Shown: one piece after another, positions 1 to 5,011 of the stretch
Layout: each line of letters begins with the position of its first letter
Position numbering within the stretch: position 1 is the first letter of the stretch
DNA from: Oscillospiraceae bacterium
Lineage (GTDB): Bacteria; Bacillota; Clostridia; Oscillospirales; Ruminococcaceae
Direction of reading: 5' to 3'
DNA: 5,011 nucleotides
NCBI GenBank assembly: GCA_900762805.1
Contig: CAAFHY010000167.1
Location: 1 to 5,011 of the forward strand
Translations under genes and position numbers: made by a program
The notes under the pieces: model-generated
What the model saw: only the letters and a program-made list of their open reading frames with translations
Database searches by the model: none
What the model was told of the DNA's origin: nothing

Positions 1-524
1 CCGAATCCCTCGCCAAAGCTATATGCAGAAAACCATACTTGCCCCTCGGCGTTTATTGTGAGGTGCTGTTCAACTTCGTCATCTGATTCCGGCTGTGACC
101 CATAGCAGATGTTGTTTGATACAATATAGATTTTCTGTGGTTCTCCCTGAAAGATATACGGGTTGCCGCCGGTAAGCCATGCCAGTCTGCTCAATGCTGA
201 AATAAACCATGTGCGGTTTTTGGGTTCGAGGATTTCAGCGCCGGAATAGGCCCAATGGTTAAAATGCCGCCATTGAGAGTAGATTGCAGATCCGAGCAAA
301 GAAATGTCGTCCACCTCATCAATGATTTTGTGCAAGTCGTTACTGTTACTGGCGGCAGAACCGTATTTTTCGGAAAAGGCATGACCACAGTCCATCTCAA
401 AGCCAAGGGCAGCGCAATCGTCCGCTATATAGTGGTCTACCAGTTCAATATAGTTGGTTTTCTGATCTCTGAATTTGTCGCACCATTTGACCGCAAAGTC
501 GTGGATTTGTTTCATTTCAGCCAC
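1..524 (-). CDS. Unrecognised cytosolic protein, C-terminus cut off by the window edge
   Basis: An open frame of 174 codons without a stop runs off the left edge, so only the N-terminal part is seen. I chose the GTG at 522-524 because AGGAGGT (533-539) lies 8 bases upstream; the in-frame ATG at 513-515 would be 17 bases away. The protein begins MAEMKQIHDFAVKWCDKF and is rich in Trp, Tyr, Phe and acidic residues. It has no signal peptide or membrane helix. Visible blocks are an acidic FEMDCGHAFSEKYG stretch (42-55), DDISLLGSAIYSQWRHFNHW (72-91) and DDEVEQHLTINAEGQVWFSA (148-167). From memory it resembles a family of uncharacterised Firmicutes proteins, but I cannot name a domain and assign no function. 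Codons are more AT-ended than in the genes to the right, which may indicate separate acquisition. A probable terminator and about 195 bases separate it from nfnB, so it is likely its own transcription unit. That it is coding is fairly sure; its role is unknown. Confidence 0.8.
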   Translation of the reverse strand, partial: MAEMKQIHDFAVKWCDKFRDQKTNYIELVDHYIADDCAALGFEMDCGHAFSEKYGSAASNSNDLHKIIDEVDDISLLGSAIYSQWRHFNHWAYSGAEILEPKNRTWFISALSRLAWLTGGNPYIFQGEPQKIYIVSNNICYGSQPESDDEVEQHLTINAEGQVWFSAYSFGEGF

Positions 525-532
525 TGCGGTAT

Positions 533-539
533 ACCTCCT
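533..539 (-). promoter_or_regulatory. Ribosome binding site deciding a GTG start
   Basis: AGGAGGT on the minus strand, 8 bases before the GTG at 522-524. The spacing fits GTG better than the ATG nine bases further in, so the left-edge protein probably starts with the GTG codon. Confidence 0.7.
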
Positions 540-630
540 GCTGCTAAATAAAGTTGTCTGCAGGCTCAGAAAGGGCATTTGTTGAGGATATGCTTAGGTA
601 TGGCTCACCAAACAACGGACTGACGTGTGA

Positions 631-675
631 AAAACCAGATCGGCAAATTCATAATAATCTATCCGATCTGATTTT
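631..675 (-). terminator. Probable rho-independent terminator after nfnB, possibly bidirectional
   Basis: A perfect 8-bp inverted repeat, CAGATCGG (636-643) and CCGATCTG (663-670), encloses a 19-base AT-rich loop. After one mismatch the stem continues as AAAA/TTTT (631-634 with 672-675). On the minus strand the stem is followed by G and five T residues. It lies about 45-90 bases past the nfnB stop, where the nfn transcript would be expected to end. The long loop lowers confidence. The flanking A and T runs would let it act on both strands. Confidence 0.5.
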
Positions 676-683
676 CATGAGAC

Positions 684-696
684 GCGCGCAACGCGC
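684..696. repeat. Short GC-only hairpin just after nfnB
   Basis: GCGCG-CAA-CGCGC forms a perfect 5-bp stem with a 3-base loop, about 20 bases past the nfnB stop codon. On the plus strand it is followed by AGTTTTG, and on the minus strand by no T run. It could be a 3'-end stabilising hairpin or a weak terminator element, but it is short enough to be chance in GC-rich DNA. Confidence 0.3.
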
Positions 697-718
697 AGTT
701 TTGCTTTGAACGGCTGTA

Positions 719-2122
719 CTATGCCTGGGGCTTCTCGCCGCCCATGAGCTGCCTGTCGATAGCGGCGGCGGCCTTTTTTCCGGCTCCCATCGCCAGTATG
801 ACAGTGGCCGCGCCCGTCACGGCGTCGCCGCCGGCATAGACGCCTTCGAGCGATGTGCGGCCGGTCTCTTCCTCGGCCACGATGCAGCCGCGGCGGTTAA
901 CGGTCAGCCCCTCGGTGGTGCGGTAAAGCAGGGGATTGGGCGAGGTGCCGATCGCCATGATCACGCAGTCAACCGGAAGCTCGAATTCCGAGCCCTCAAC
1001 CGGGATGGGGCTGCGCCGGCCGGAAGCATCCGGCTCACCCAGCTCCATGCGGATGCAGCGGATGGACTGTACGCTGCCGTCCGCCCCGCCGGTGATGGCG
1101 ACGGGATTACAGAGCATATGGAATTCGATGCCCTCCTCCTTGGCGTGCCCGACCTCCTCGCGGCGGGCGGGCAGCTCGGTCTCGGAGCGACGGTAGATGA
1201 TCATGACGCGGGAAGCACCGAGGCGCTTGGCACAGCGGGCGGCGTCCATGGCAACATTGCCGCCGCCTACGACGGCGGCCGACGTGAAAACGGGGGCAGG
1301 TGTGTCGGAATCGGGCCGATAGGCCTTCATCAGGTTGACGCGGGTGAGGAACTCATTGGCAGAATAGACGCCCTTGAGGTTTTCTCCCGGAATATTCATA
1401 AAACGCGGCAGACCGGCGCCGGCACCGATGAAAACAGCCTCAAAGCCCTGCTCGAACAGCTCGGCGACCGTCACCGTTTTGCCGACAACGGCGTTGGTCT
1501 CGATCTTGACGCCCAACGCACGCAGGCCGTCTATCTCGCGGCTGACAATGGCCTTGGGCAGGCGGAATTCGGGAATGCCATAGACCAGCACACCGCCGGG
1601 TGTGTGAAGCGCTTCAAAAATAGTGACATTGTAGCCTTTTTTTGCAAGGTCGCCGGCGCACGACAGGCCCGACGGGCCGGAGCCGACGATGGCGACGCGG
1701 TGCCCGTTGGGAGTGGGGATGGCCGGAGCCGGCGCGCCGGAGGCAGCGTGACGGTCGGCTACAAAGCGCTCAAGGCGGCCGATACCGACAGGTTCGCCTT
1801 TGATGCCGCGCACGCAGTACTTTTCGCACTGGTTTTCCTGCGGGCAGACACGCCCGCAGACGGCCGGCAGGCTGCTGCTGCGGTCGATGACGGCAAAAGC
1901 CCCTTCATAGTCCCGCTCGCACACCTTGGCGATAAAGGCGGGAATGTCTATGGCGACCGGGCAGCCGCCAACGCAGGGCTTGTTCCTGCAGTGAAGGCAG
2001 CGGGCGGCCTCGTCGAGCGCCAGGCCCTCGGTGTAGCCAAGCGCCACCTCGTCAAAGGTTTCGCGCCGTTCTTTTGGGGCGCGAAGCGGCATCTCATTCT
2101 TTTTCAGTGACATATTGGTCAT
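719..2122 (-). CDS. nfnB: Large subunit of electron-bifurcating Nfn transhydrogenase (GltA/GltD-like)
   Basis: This 467-residue cytosolic flavoprotein is the large (NfnB/NfnL) subunit of NADH-dependent reduced ferredoxin:NADP+ oxidoreductase. It is predicted to carry the bifurcating FAD, two [4Fe-4S] clusters and the NADPH site. Two cysteine groups form the N-terminal ferredoxin-like domain: C42, C45, C50, C54 and C89, C93, C99, C103. The FAD dinucleotide fold starts at VAIVGSGPSG (143-152). The NADPH fold starts at VVGGGNVAMDAAR (284-296), and Y310-R311-R312 suit the 2'-phosphate. The C-terminal FAD segment is GVYAGGDAVTGAATVILAMG (427-446). The family is often annotated as homotetrameric NADPH glutamate synthase GltA or as GltD. 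No glutamate synthase large subunit is present, and the gene directly follows nfnA (TAA-ATG, no gap), which favours Nfn. GAGGTGG, 5 bases before the ATG and inside the end of nfnA, supports this start and suggests translational coupling. Length and motifs look intact. Confidence 0.93.
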   Translation of the reverse strand: MTNMSLKKNEMPLRAPKERRETFDEVALGYTEGLALDEAARCLHCRNKPCVGGCPVAIDIPAFIAKVCERDYEGAFAVIDRSSSLPAVCGRVCPQENQCEKYCVRGIKGEPVGIGRLERFVADRHAASGAPAPAIPTPNGHRVAIVGSGPSGLSCAGDLAKKGYNVTIFEALHTPGGVLVYGIPEFRLPKAIVSREIDGLRALGVKIETNAVVGKTVTVAELFEQGFEAVFIGAGAGLPRFMNIPGENLKGVYSANEFLTRVNLMKAYRPDSDTPAPVFTSAAVVGGGNVAMDAARCAKRLGASRVMIIYRRSETELPARREEVGHAKEEGIEFHMLCNPVAITGGADGSVQSIRCIRMELGEPDASGRRSPIPVEGSEFELPVDCVIMAIGTSPNPLLYRTTEGLTVNRRGCIVAEEETGRTSLEGVYAGGDAVTGAATVILAMGAGKKAAAAIDRQLMGGEKPQA

Positions 2123-2965
2123 TTATTCCACCTCTTTCTTCAGCAGCCGGCAGCCTTTTTCGCGGGCGCGCTCCTCAAAGGGCCGATAGGCTGAGGAGCG
2201 GGCGATGGCCTCGTCGAAATCCACCAGATGGCCGTCGAAGTCGGGGCCGTCTACACAGGCAAATTTCGTGACGCCGCCGACAGTCAGGCGGCAGCAGCCG
2301 CACATGCCGGTTCCGTCGATCATGATGGGATTCATGCTGACAACTGTTTTGATCCCGTACTTTTTTGTGGTGAGCGCCACGAATTTCATCATGATCAATG
2401 GCCCGATGGCAAACACGGCATCATACTGAGCCCCCTCGGTGATGAGCCGTTCGAGTGCCGCTGTCACAAGCCCTTTCTCACCGGCCGAGCCGTCGTCGGT
2501 CATCAGCACCAGCCGGTCGGAGACGGCGGCAAACTCGTCTTTCAAAATGACAAGCTCCTTGCTGCGGAAGCCGATGATAGAATCCACGTGCGCGCCATTG
2601 CTGTGCAGCTGCTTGGCGATGGGGTAGGCGATGGCGCTGCCGACGCCGCCTCCAATGACGGCCGCCGAGCTGACGCCGCCGAGGGCAGTCGGAACACCGA
2701 GCGGACCAACAAAGTCACGGATGCTGTCGCCAGCCTCAAGCGTGTTGAGTAGCCGGGTGGTGGCGCCGACGATCTGGAAAATAATAGTGATTGTCCCGCG
2801 GGCAGGGTCGGTATTGGCGACGGTCAGCGGGATGCGCTCCCCTTCGCTGTCAACGCGCAGAATGATGAACTGCCCTGCTTTTGCCTTGGCGGAGATGGCC
2901 GGTGCTTCCACCTCCATCAGCGTGACGGTGGGGTTGAGTACCTGCTTTTTAACAATACGGTACAA
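2123..2965 (-). CDS. nfnA: Small subunit of Nfn transhydrogenase (PyrK-like FAD/NAD-binding protein), TTG start
   Basis: This 280-residue protein is the NfnA/NfnS subunit, of the sulfide/dihydroorotate dehydrogenase-like ferredoxin reductase family. It binds FAD and NAD(H) and passes electrons through a [2Fe-2S] cluster to NfnB. The FAD-binding barrel covers about 1-95, with GERIPLTVA (42-50) and VGPLG (86-90). The NAD fold starts at AAVIGGGVGSA (101-111). The cluster segment DGTGMCGCCR (217-226) plus FACVDG (235-240) supplies C222, C225 and C237; the conserved Asp (D217 here) is, as I recall, reported as a ligand in Nfn structures. C224 replaces the Gly of the usual CGGC. The start is the TTG at 2963-2965: GGAGG (2974-2978) sits 8 bases upstream, and MYRIVKK matches the usual NfnA N-terminus. 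Reading back to an ATG at 3061 would add 32 unrelated residues across a promoter and hairpin. PyrK is the main alternative, but the partner gene argues for Nfn. Confidence 0.92.
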   Translation of the reverse strand: MYRIVKKQVLNPTVTLMEVEAPAISAKAKAGQFIILRVDSEGERIPLTVANTDPARGTITIIFQIVGATTRLLNTLEAGDSIRDFVGPLGVPTALGGVSSAAVIGGGVGSAIAYPIAKQLHSNGAHVDSIIGFRSKELVILKDEFAAVSDRLVLMTDDGSAGEKGLVTAALERLITEGAQYDAVFAIGPLIMMKFVALTTKKYGIKTVVSMNPIMIDGTGMCGCCRLTVGGVTKFACVDGPDFDGHLVDFDEAIARSSAYRPFEERAREKGCRLLKKEVE

Positions 2966-2973
2966 GTTGGGTG

Positions 2974-2978
2974 CCTCC
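2974..2978 (-). promoter_or_regulatory. Ribosome binding site deciding the nfnA TTG start
   Basis: GGAGG on the minus strand lies 8 bases before the TTG at 2963-2965. Neither upstream in-frame ATG (ending at 3016 or 3061) has a comparable site, and the first of these falls inside the hairpin loop. Confidence 0.8.
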
Positions 2979-2992
2979 GTTTTTTTTCTTTC

Positions 2993-3021
2993 ATTATATA
3001 CCGCCGGCGCGGCCATTGCAA
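2993..3021 (-). promoter_or_regulatory. Sigma-A type promoter of the nfnAB operon
   Basis: On the minus strand the -35 is TTGCAA (3016-3021, 4 of 6 consensus bases) and the -10 is a perfect TATAAT (2993-2998), 17 bp apart, the optimal spacing. Transcription would begin near position 2986, inside a run of eight A residues (2980-2987). That gives a leader of about 20 bases that contains the nfnA ribosome binding site. The nfn genes can therefore be expressed independently of the alcohol dehydrogenase upstream. Confidence 0.72.
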
Positions 3022-3035
3022 CCGCGCCGGCGGTA
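2999..3035. repeat. 14-bp perfect inverted repeat overlapping the nfn promoter
   Basis: The arms TACCGCCGGCGCGG (2999-3012) and CCGCGCCGGCGGTA (3022-3035) are perfect reverse complements around a 9-base loop. The loop holds the -35 hexamer, one arm fills the -35/-10 spacer and the other lies just upstream. No T run follows on either strand, so it is not a standard terminator. It could be an operator for a dimeric regulator of nfn, or a hairpin that protects or ends the upstream alcohol dehydrogenase mRNA. It does not match the Rex operator pattern I know. Confidence 0.75.
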
Positions 3036-3069
3036 ATAGCCGGATACCTGTGGAAGAACAAGGTGCTTG

Positions 3070-4257
3070 TCAGATTTCAAGCGGTTCGCCGTAATAGACG
3101 GCTCGCAGCAGCTGTTCCATTTGCTTTTCATCTACGGGGCGGGGATTTGACCCGGTACAGGCATCCGCGACGGCCTGCCGGGCAATCTCCGGCAGCTTTT
3201 CAAGGTATTCGTGCTCACTGATGGCGCCGTTTTCGTATTCGCGGATACAGCGGGGGATACCGAGAGCCCGATTCAGCTCGTTGATGCGCCCGATGAGCGC
3301 CTCAACGAGCTGTGCGCTGCTTGCGCCGGACAGGCCGAGACGGCGGGCGATGACGGCGTAGCGTGCTTGTGCCTGCTCGACCCTGGCATTGAAGCGGATG
3401 ACGGTGGGCAGGTACATGGCGTTGGCGCAGCCGTGTACGATGTGCGTGGCGCCGAAAGCAGCCCCCGTTTTGTGCGCCATTGAATGGACGATGCCCAGCA
3501 GGGCGTTGGAAAAGGCCATGCCGGCGAGGCACTGTGCGTCGTGCAGCTTTTCGCGCGCCAGCCGGTCGCCGTCGCACGAGGCGACAAGATGGCGGTCGAT
3601 CAGCTCCAGCGCGTGCAGCGCCAGCGGATCGGTGAATTCGCTGTGCAGTGTGGAGACGTAGGCTTCGGTGGCGTGGGTGAAGGCATCCATGCCGGTGTAG
3701 GCCGCTAACCGGCGGGGCATGGTGCGGGCGAGCGCCGGGTCAACAATGGCCACGTCGGGCGTTATCTCAAAATCGGCCAGAGGATATTTAATCCCCTTTT
3801 GATAGTCGGTGATAACAGAAAAAGCCGTCACCTCGGTGGCTGTGCCGGAGGTCGAGGGGATGGCGCAGAATCTTGCCTTGTTCCGCAGCTTGGGAAAGCC
3901 AAACGGGACGGTCAACGCCTTGAAATCGACTTCTGGATGCTCGTAGAAGACCCACATGGCCTTGGCGGCGTCGATAGGAGAGCCGCCGCCGACGGCGACG
4001 ATCCAGTCGGGCCGGAGCTGCCGCATGACGCCGGCGCCACGCAGCACCGTCTCGACTGAGGGGTCAGGCTCAACCCCCTCGATAAGAGATGTTTCCATGC
4101 CGGCCTCATGCAGATAGCCTTCGATACGGCCGATAACGCCGAACCGCTGCATGGAGCTGCCGCCCGTCACGATAACGGCGCGCTTGCCGGAGAGCCGGCG
4201 CAGCTCTTCAAGGGTGCCTTCGCCGTGGTAGATATCTCTTGGCAGAGTGAAGCGCAT
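3070..4257 (-). CDS. Iron-containing (type III) alcohol dehydrogenase, probably NADP(H)-dependent
   Basis: This 395-residue cytosolic enzyme interconverts an alcohol and an aldehyde with NAD(P)H. The N-terminal nucleotide-binding domain (1 to about 180) has GGGSPID (90-96) and the STSGTATEVT segment (135-144). The C-terminal helical domain carries the metal ligands D191 and H195 (GMDAFTHATEAY), H258 (GIVHSMAH) and H275 (VHGCANA), with H262 as the extra conserved histidine. By family comparison G32 stands where NAD-specific FucO has Asp39, which favours NADP(H). The sequence is closest, from memory, to clostridial butanol/ethanol dehydrogenase-like proteins; the substrate cannot be told. The start MRFTLPRDIYHG is typical, and AAGGAGGT (4264-4271) lies 6 bases upstream. 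An ATG 60 bases earlier overlaps the DUF378 gene and adds unrelated residues. The DUF378 stop lies 2 bases before this start. Compared with relatives remembered as HKTGAVFHIPHG, about three residues are inserted between the last two histidine ligands. The gene is intact. Confidence 0.93.
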   Translation of the reverse strand: MRFTLPRDIYHGEGTLEELRRLSGKRAVIVTGGSSMQRFGVIGRIEGYLHEAGMETSLIEGVEPDPSVETVLRGAGVMRQLRPDWIVAVGGGSPIDAAKAMWVFYEHPEVDFKALTVPFGFPKLRNKARFCAIPSTSGTATEVTAFSVITDYQKGIKYPLADFEITPDVAIVDPALARTMPRRLAAYTGMDAFTHATEAYVSTLHSEFTDPLALHALELIDRHLVASCDGDRLAREKLHDAQCLAGMAFSNALLGIVHSMAHKTGAAFGATHIVHGCANAMYLPTVIRFNARVEQAQARYAVIARRLGLSGASSAQLVEALIGRINELNRALGIPRCIREYENGAISEHEYLEKLPEIARQAVADACTGSNPRPVDEKQMEQLLRAVYYGEPLEI

Positions 4258-4259
4258 GG

Positions 4260-4469
4260 TCAGACCTCCTTGCTGCCGCAGTCGGAAAGGGCGGCAAAAA
4301 GGGAGGCCACGCCGCACAGACCGATGACGGTGTATATGATGCGGGCGGCCGTGGTGGCCGATCCGCCGGCGATCCAGGCGACGAGGTCAAAGCGGAACAG
4401 GCCGACGAGCCCCCAATTGACGGCGCCGATAGCAGCAAGAAGGAAGAGGCAGGTCCTGAGTGTTTTCAT
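4260..4469 (-). CDS. DUF378 family small membrane protein
   Basis: A 69-residue protein of unknown function with two predicted membrane helices, at about residues 5-27 and 42-62. The segment AIGAVNWGLVGLFRFDLVAW (13-32) and the later RIIYTVIGLCGV (43-54) are the hallmarks of DUF378, a family of small bacterial inner-membrane proteins. A charged tail (DCGSKEV) probably faces the cytosol. The start is well supported: GGAGG (4476-4480) lies 6 bases before the ATG. It is the first visible gene of a two-gene unit. Its stop is 2 bases from the alcohol dehydrogenase start, whose ribosome binding site lies inside this gene's last codons, so the two are probably translationally coupled. No role in alcohol metabolism is known to me, and the linkage may be incidental. 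Confidence 0.87.
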   Translation of the reverse strand: MKTLRTCLFLLAAIGAVNWGLVGLFRFDLVAWIAGGSATTAARIIYTVIGLCGVASLFAALSDCGSKEV

Positions 4470-4824
4470 ATGGTTCCTCCGGTTTGGTGATATGGTTTGG
4501 ATAAGACTTCAAGACCAGTATGCCCCGTTTGCAGCGATTGATACAGTGGGACGGGGGCGTGATGACGCGGGAAAGGTGGGACAAGCAGAAGGTTTATAGG
4601 CGGGAGCTATGGCCGATATATTTCAGAGCGGGCTTTGACAGAAAAGCAGCGGTCCTTTGGGGCCAAGGCAGTACAACCCTGAAAAACAGCAGGGGATGCT
4701 TTTTTACAGAAAAGAGAGAACAAAAGGGCGGTGTGAATAGCTGACGCACTCTCGCTGCGGTGCCGTCAAGAGCCGTGAAGTGTTTTGCCGGGAAGCTCAT
4801 GAGGGCAAGCGGCACGTGGGGCGG

Positions 4825-4858
4825 GGCGGCCGTTTTACCGGGTGCCGGTTCAGCCGCC
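4825..4858. repeat. Two-tier GC-rich inverted repeat
   Basis: The outer arms GGCGGC (4825-4830) and GCCGCC (4853-4858) enclose a second perfect hairpin ACCGG-GTG-CCGGT (4837-4849), separated by an asymmetric internal loop (CGTTTT opposite TCA). It could fold as a structured RNA on either strand. No T run follows, and in DNA this GC-rich such pairing may be chance. Confidence 0.35.
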
Positions 4859-4968
4859 GCCGTATCGTTCGGGAGAGCAGCCGAATAACAGCGGCCGCGC
4901 AGGTCAGGTCGCGCCGCTCCATGCTCCGAAAGCGTGACAGACCGGCAGCTGCGGCGCAAAGGTCGTTT

Positions 4969-4988
4969 GGGCATGAAAAATGCCTTTT
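4969..4988 (+). terminator. Possible small rho-independent terminator, plus strand
   Basis: GGCAT-GAAAA-ATGCC (4970-4984) makes a perfect 5-bp stem with a GAAAA loop, extended by a G-T pair (4969/4985) and followed by TTTTC. It would stop plus-strand transcription, yet no plus-strand gene is visible upstream. The stem is short and it shares bases with the next repeat, so the call is tentative. Confidence 0.3.
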
Positions 4989-5011
4989 CTGACACATAAG
5001 TATCAGAAAAG
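4984..5011. repeat. Inverted repeat at the right window edge
   Basis: CTTTTCTGA (4984-4992) and TCAGAAAAG (5003-5011) are perfect reverse complements. After one mismatch the pairing continues for two more bases (AC/GT), leaving a 4-base ATAA loop. The repeat may extend beyond the window. On the minus strand it is followed by GCATTTTTC, so it could end a leftward gene lying to the right. A palindromic operator or the end of a small mobile repeat are alternatives. Confidence 0.55.

Larger units (their letters stand above)
4470..5011. other. Non-coding stretch of about 540 bases upstream of the DUF378 gene
   Basis: No open frame here has a good ribosome binding site or a recognisable protein. 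The longest, a minus-strand frame at 4594-4995, reads as Arg/Pro/Ala-rich low-information sequence. The promoter for the DUF378-alcohol dehydrogenase unit should lie here on the minus strand, but no -35/-10 pair of good quality and spacing is visible. Several inverted repeats occur (listed separately), and the octamer CAGAAAAG appears at 4639-4646, 4707-4714 and 5004-5011 with its complement at 4984-4991. The right part (about 4800-4960) is markedly GC-rich, while the part near the gene is more mixed. It may hold a long leader, a small RNA or remnants of a mobile repeat; none can be asserted. Confidence 0.6.

Noticed and set aside
255..551. 98-codon plus-strand open frame at the left edge
   Set aside because: The minus-strand frame here has a strong ribosome binding site and a protein-like sequence running through the edge; the plus frame is its shadow.
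540..625. Promoter for the left-edge gene
   Set aside because: TTGTTT and TATCCT occur on the minus strand, but with 19-bp spacing and poor matches, so no promoter could be called.
1118..2110. 330-codon plus-strand open frame opposite nfnB
   Set aside because: It is antisense to a gene with complete, ordered cofactor motifs, is Gly/Ala/Asp-rich without a recognisable fold, and is explained by GC-biased codons leaving the opposite strand open.
719..2122. True glutamate synthase small subunit (GltD)
   Set aside because: No glutamate synthase large subunit is adjacent, and the partner directly upstream is the NfnA-type flavoprotein; glutamate synthase labels on such proteins are a common carry-over.
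2999..3035. Intrinsic terminator of the alcohol dehydrogenase gene
   Set aside because: The stem is strong, but on the minus strand it is followed by ATATAATG rather than a T run, and those bases form the nfn -10 element.
2631..3221. 196-codon plus-strand open frame spanning nfnA, the promoter gap and the dehydrogenase end
   Set aside because: It crosses two well-supported minus-strand genes and the promoter region and shows no protein motif.
4258..4317. 20-residue N-terminal extension of the alcohol dehydrogenase
   Set aside because: It overlaps the DUF378 gene and lacks a ribosome binding site; the internal ATG has AAGGAGGT at 6 bases and a family-typical N-terminus.
4108..4599. 163-codon plus-strand open frame over the dehydrogenase start and the DUF378 gene
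   Set aside because: It is antisense to two genes with good ribosome binding sites and family matches; its composition is not protein-like.
4480..4700. Promoter for the DUF378-alcohol dehydrogenase unit
   Set aside because: TATAAA- and CATACT-like -10 candidates exist on the minus strand, but none has a reasonable -35 at 16-18 bp.
4594..4995. 133-codon minus-strand open frame in the right non-coding region
   Set aside because: Its start is a GTG inside the palindrome loop without a ribosome binding site, and the sequence is low-information Arg/Pro/Ala-rich.

Overview
The window looks like chromosomal DNA from an anaerobic, moderately high-GC clostridial Firmicute, perhaps an Oscillospiraceae or Ruminococcaceae type. 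This rests on the gene families (a ferredoxin-linked Nfn transhydrogenase, a type III alcohol dehydrogenase of the clostridial sort, a DUF378 membrane protein), the strong GGAGG-type ribosome binding sites, and TTG/GTG starts alongside ATG. The genus is an inference and cannot be fixed from the window. Every supported gene lies on the minus strand.

In transcription order (right to left): positions 4470-5011 hold no convincing gene but several inverted repeats, including one that runs to the window edge. A small two-helix DUF378 membrane protein (4260-4469) is followed after 2 bases by an iron-containing alcohol dehydrogenase (3070-4257). A 104-base gap then carries a 14-bp GC-rich inverted repeat built around a good sigma-A type promoter (TTGCAA, 17 bp, TATAAT). 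This promoter drives nfnA (2123-2965, TTG start) and nfnB/gltA-like (719-2122), which abut as TAA-ATG. A possible rho-independent terminator follows (631-675). The left edge holds the first 174 codons of an unrecognised, more AT-rich gene (1-524, GTG start).

NfnA and NfnB together form the electron-bifurcating NADH-dependent reduced ferredoxin:NADP+ oxidoreductase. It exchanges electrons between NADH, ferredoxin and NADPH in fermenting anaerobes. The neighbouring alcohol dehydrogenase has a Gly where NAD-specific relatives such as FucO have Asp, which suggests NADP(H) use. The cluster therefore reads plausibly as a redox-balancing module in which Nfn supplies or drains NADPH and the dehydrogenase reduces aldehydes (or oxidises alcohols) with it. 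These are known families and no clearly new system is visible. The points most worth a second look are the palindrome-embedded nfn promoter with an A8 tract at the predicted start site, the TTG start that a longest-ORF annotation would miss, the uncharacterised left-edge gene, and the repeat-bearing non-coding stretch at the right edge.
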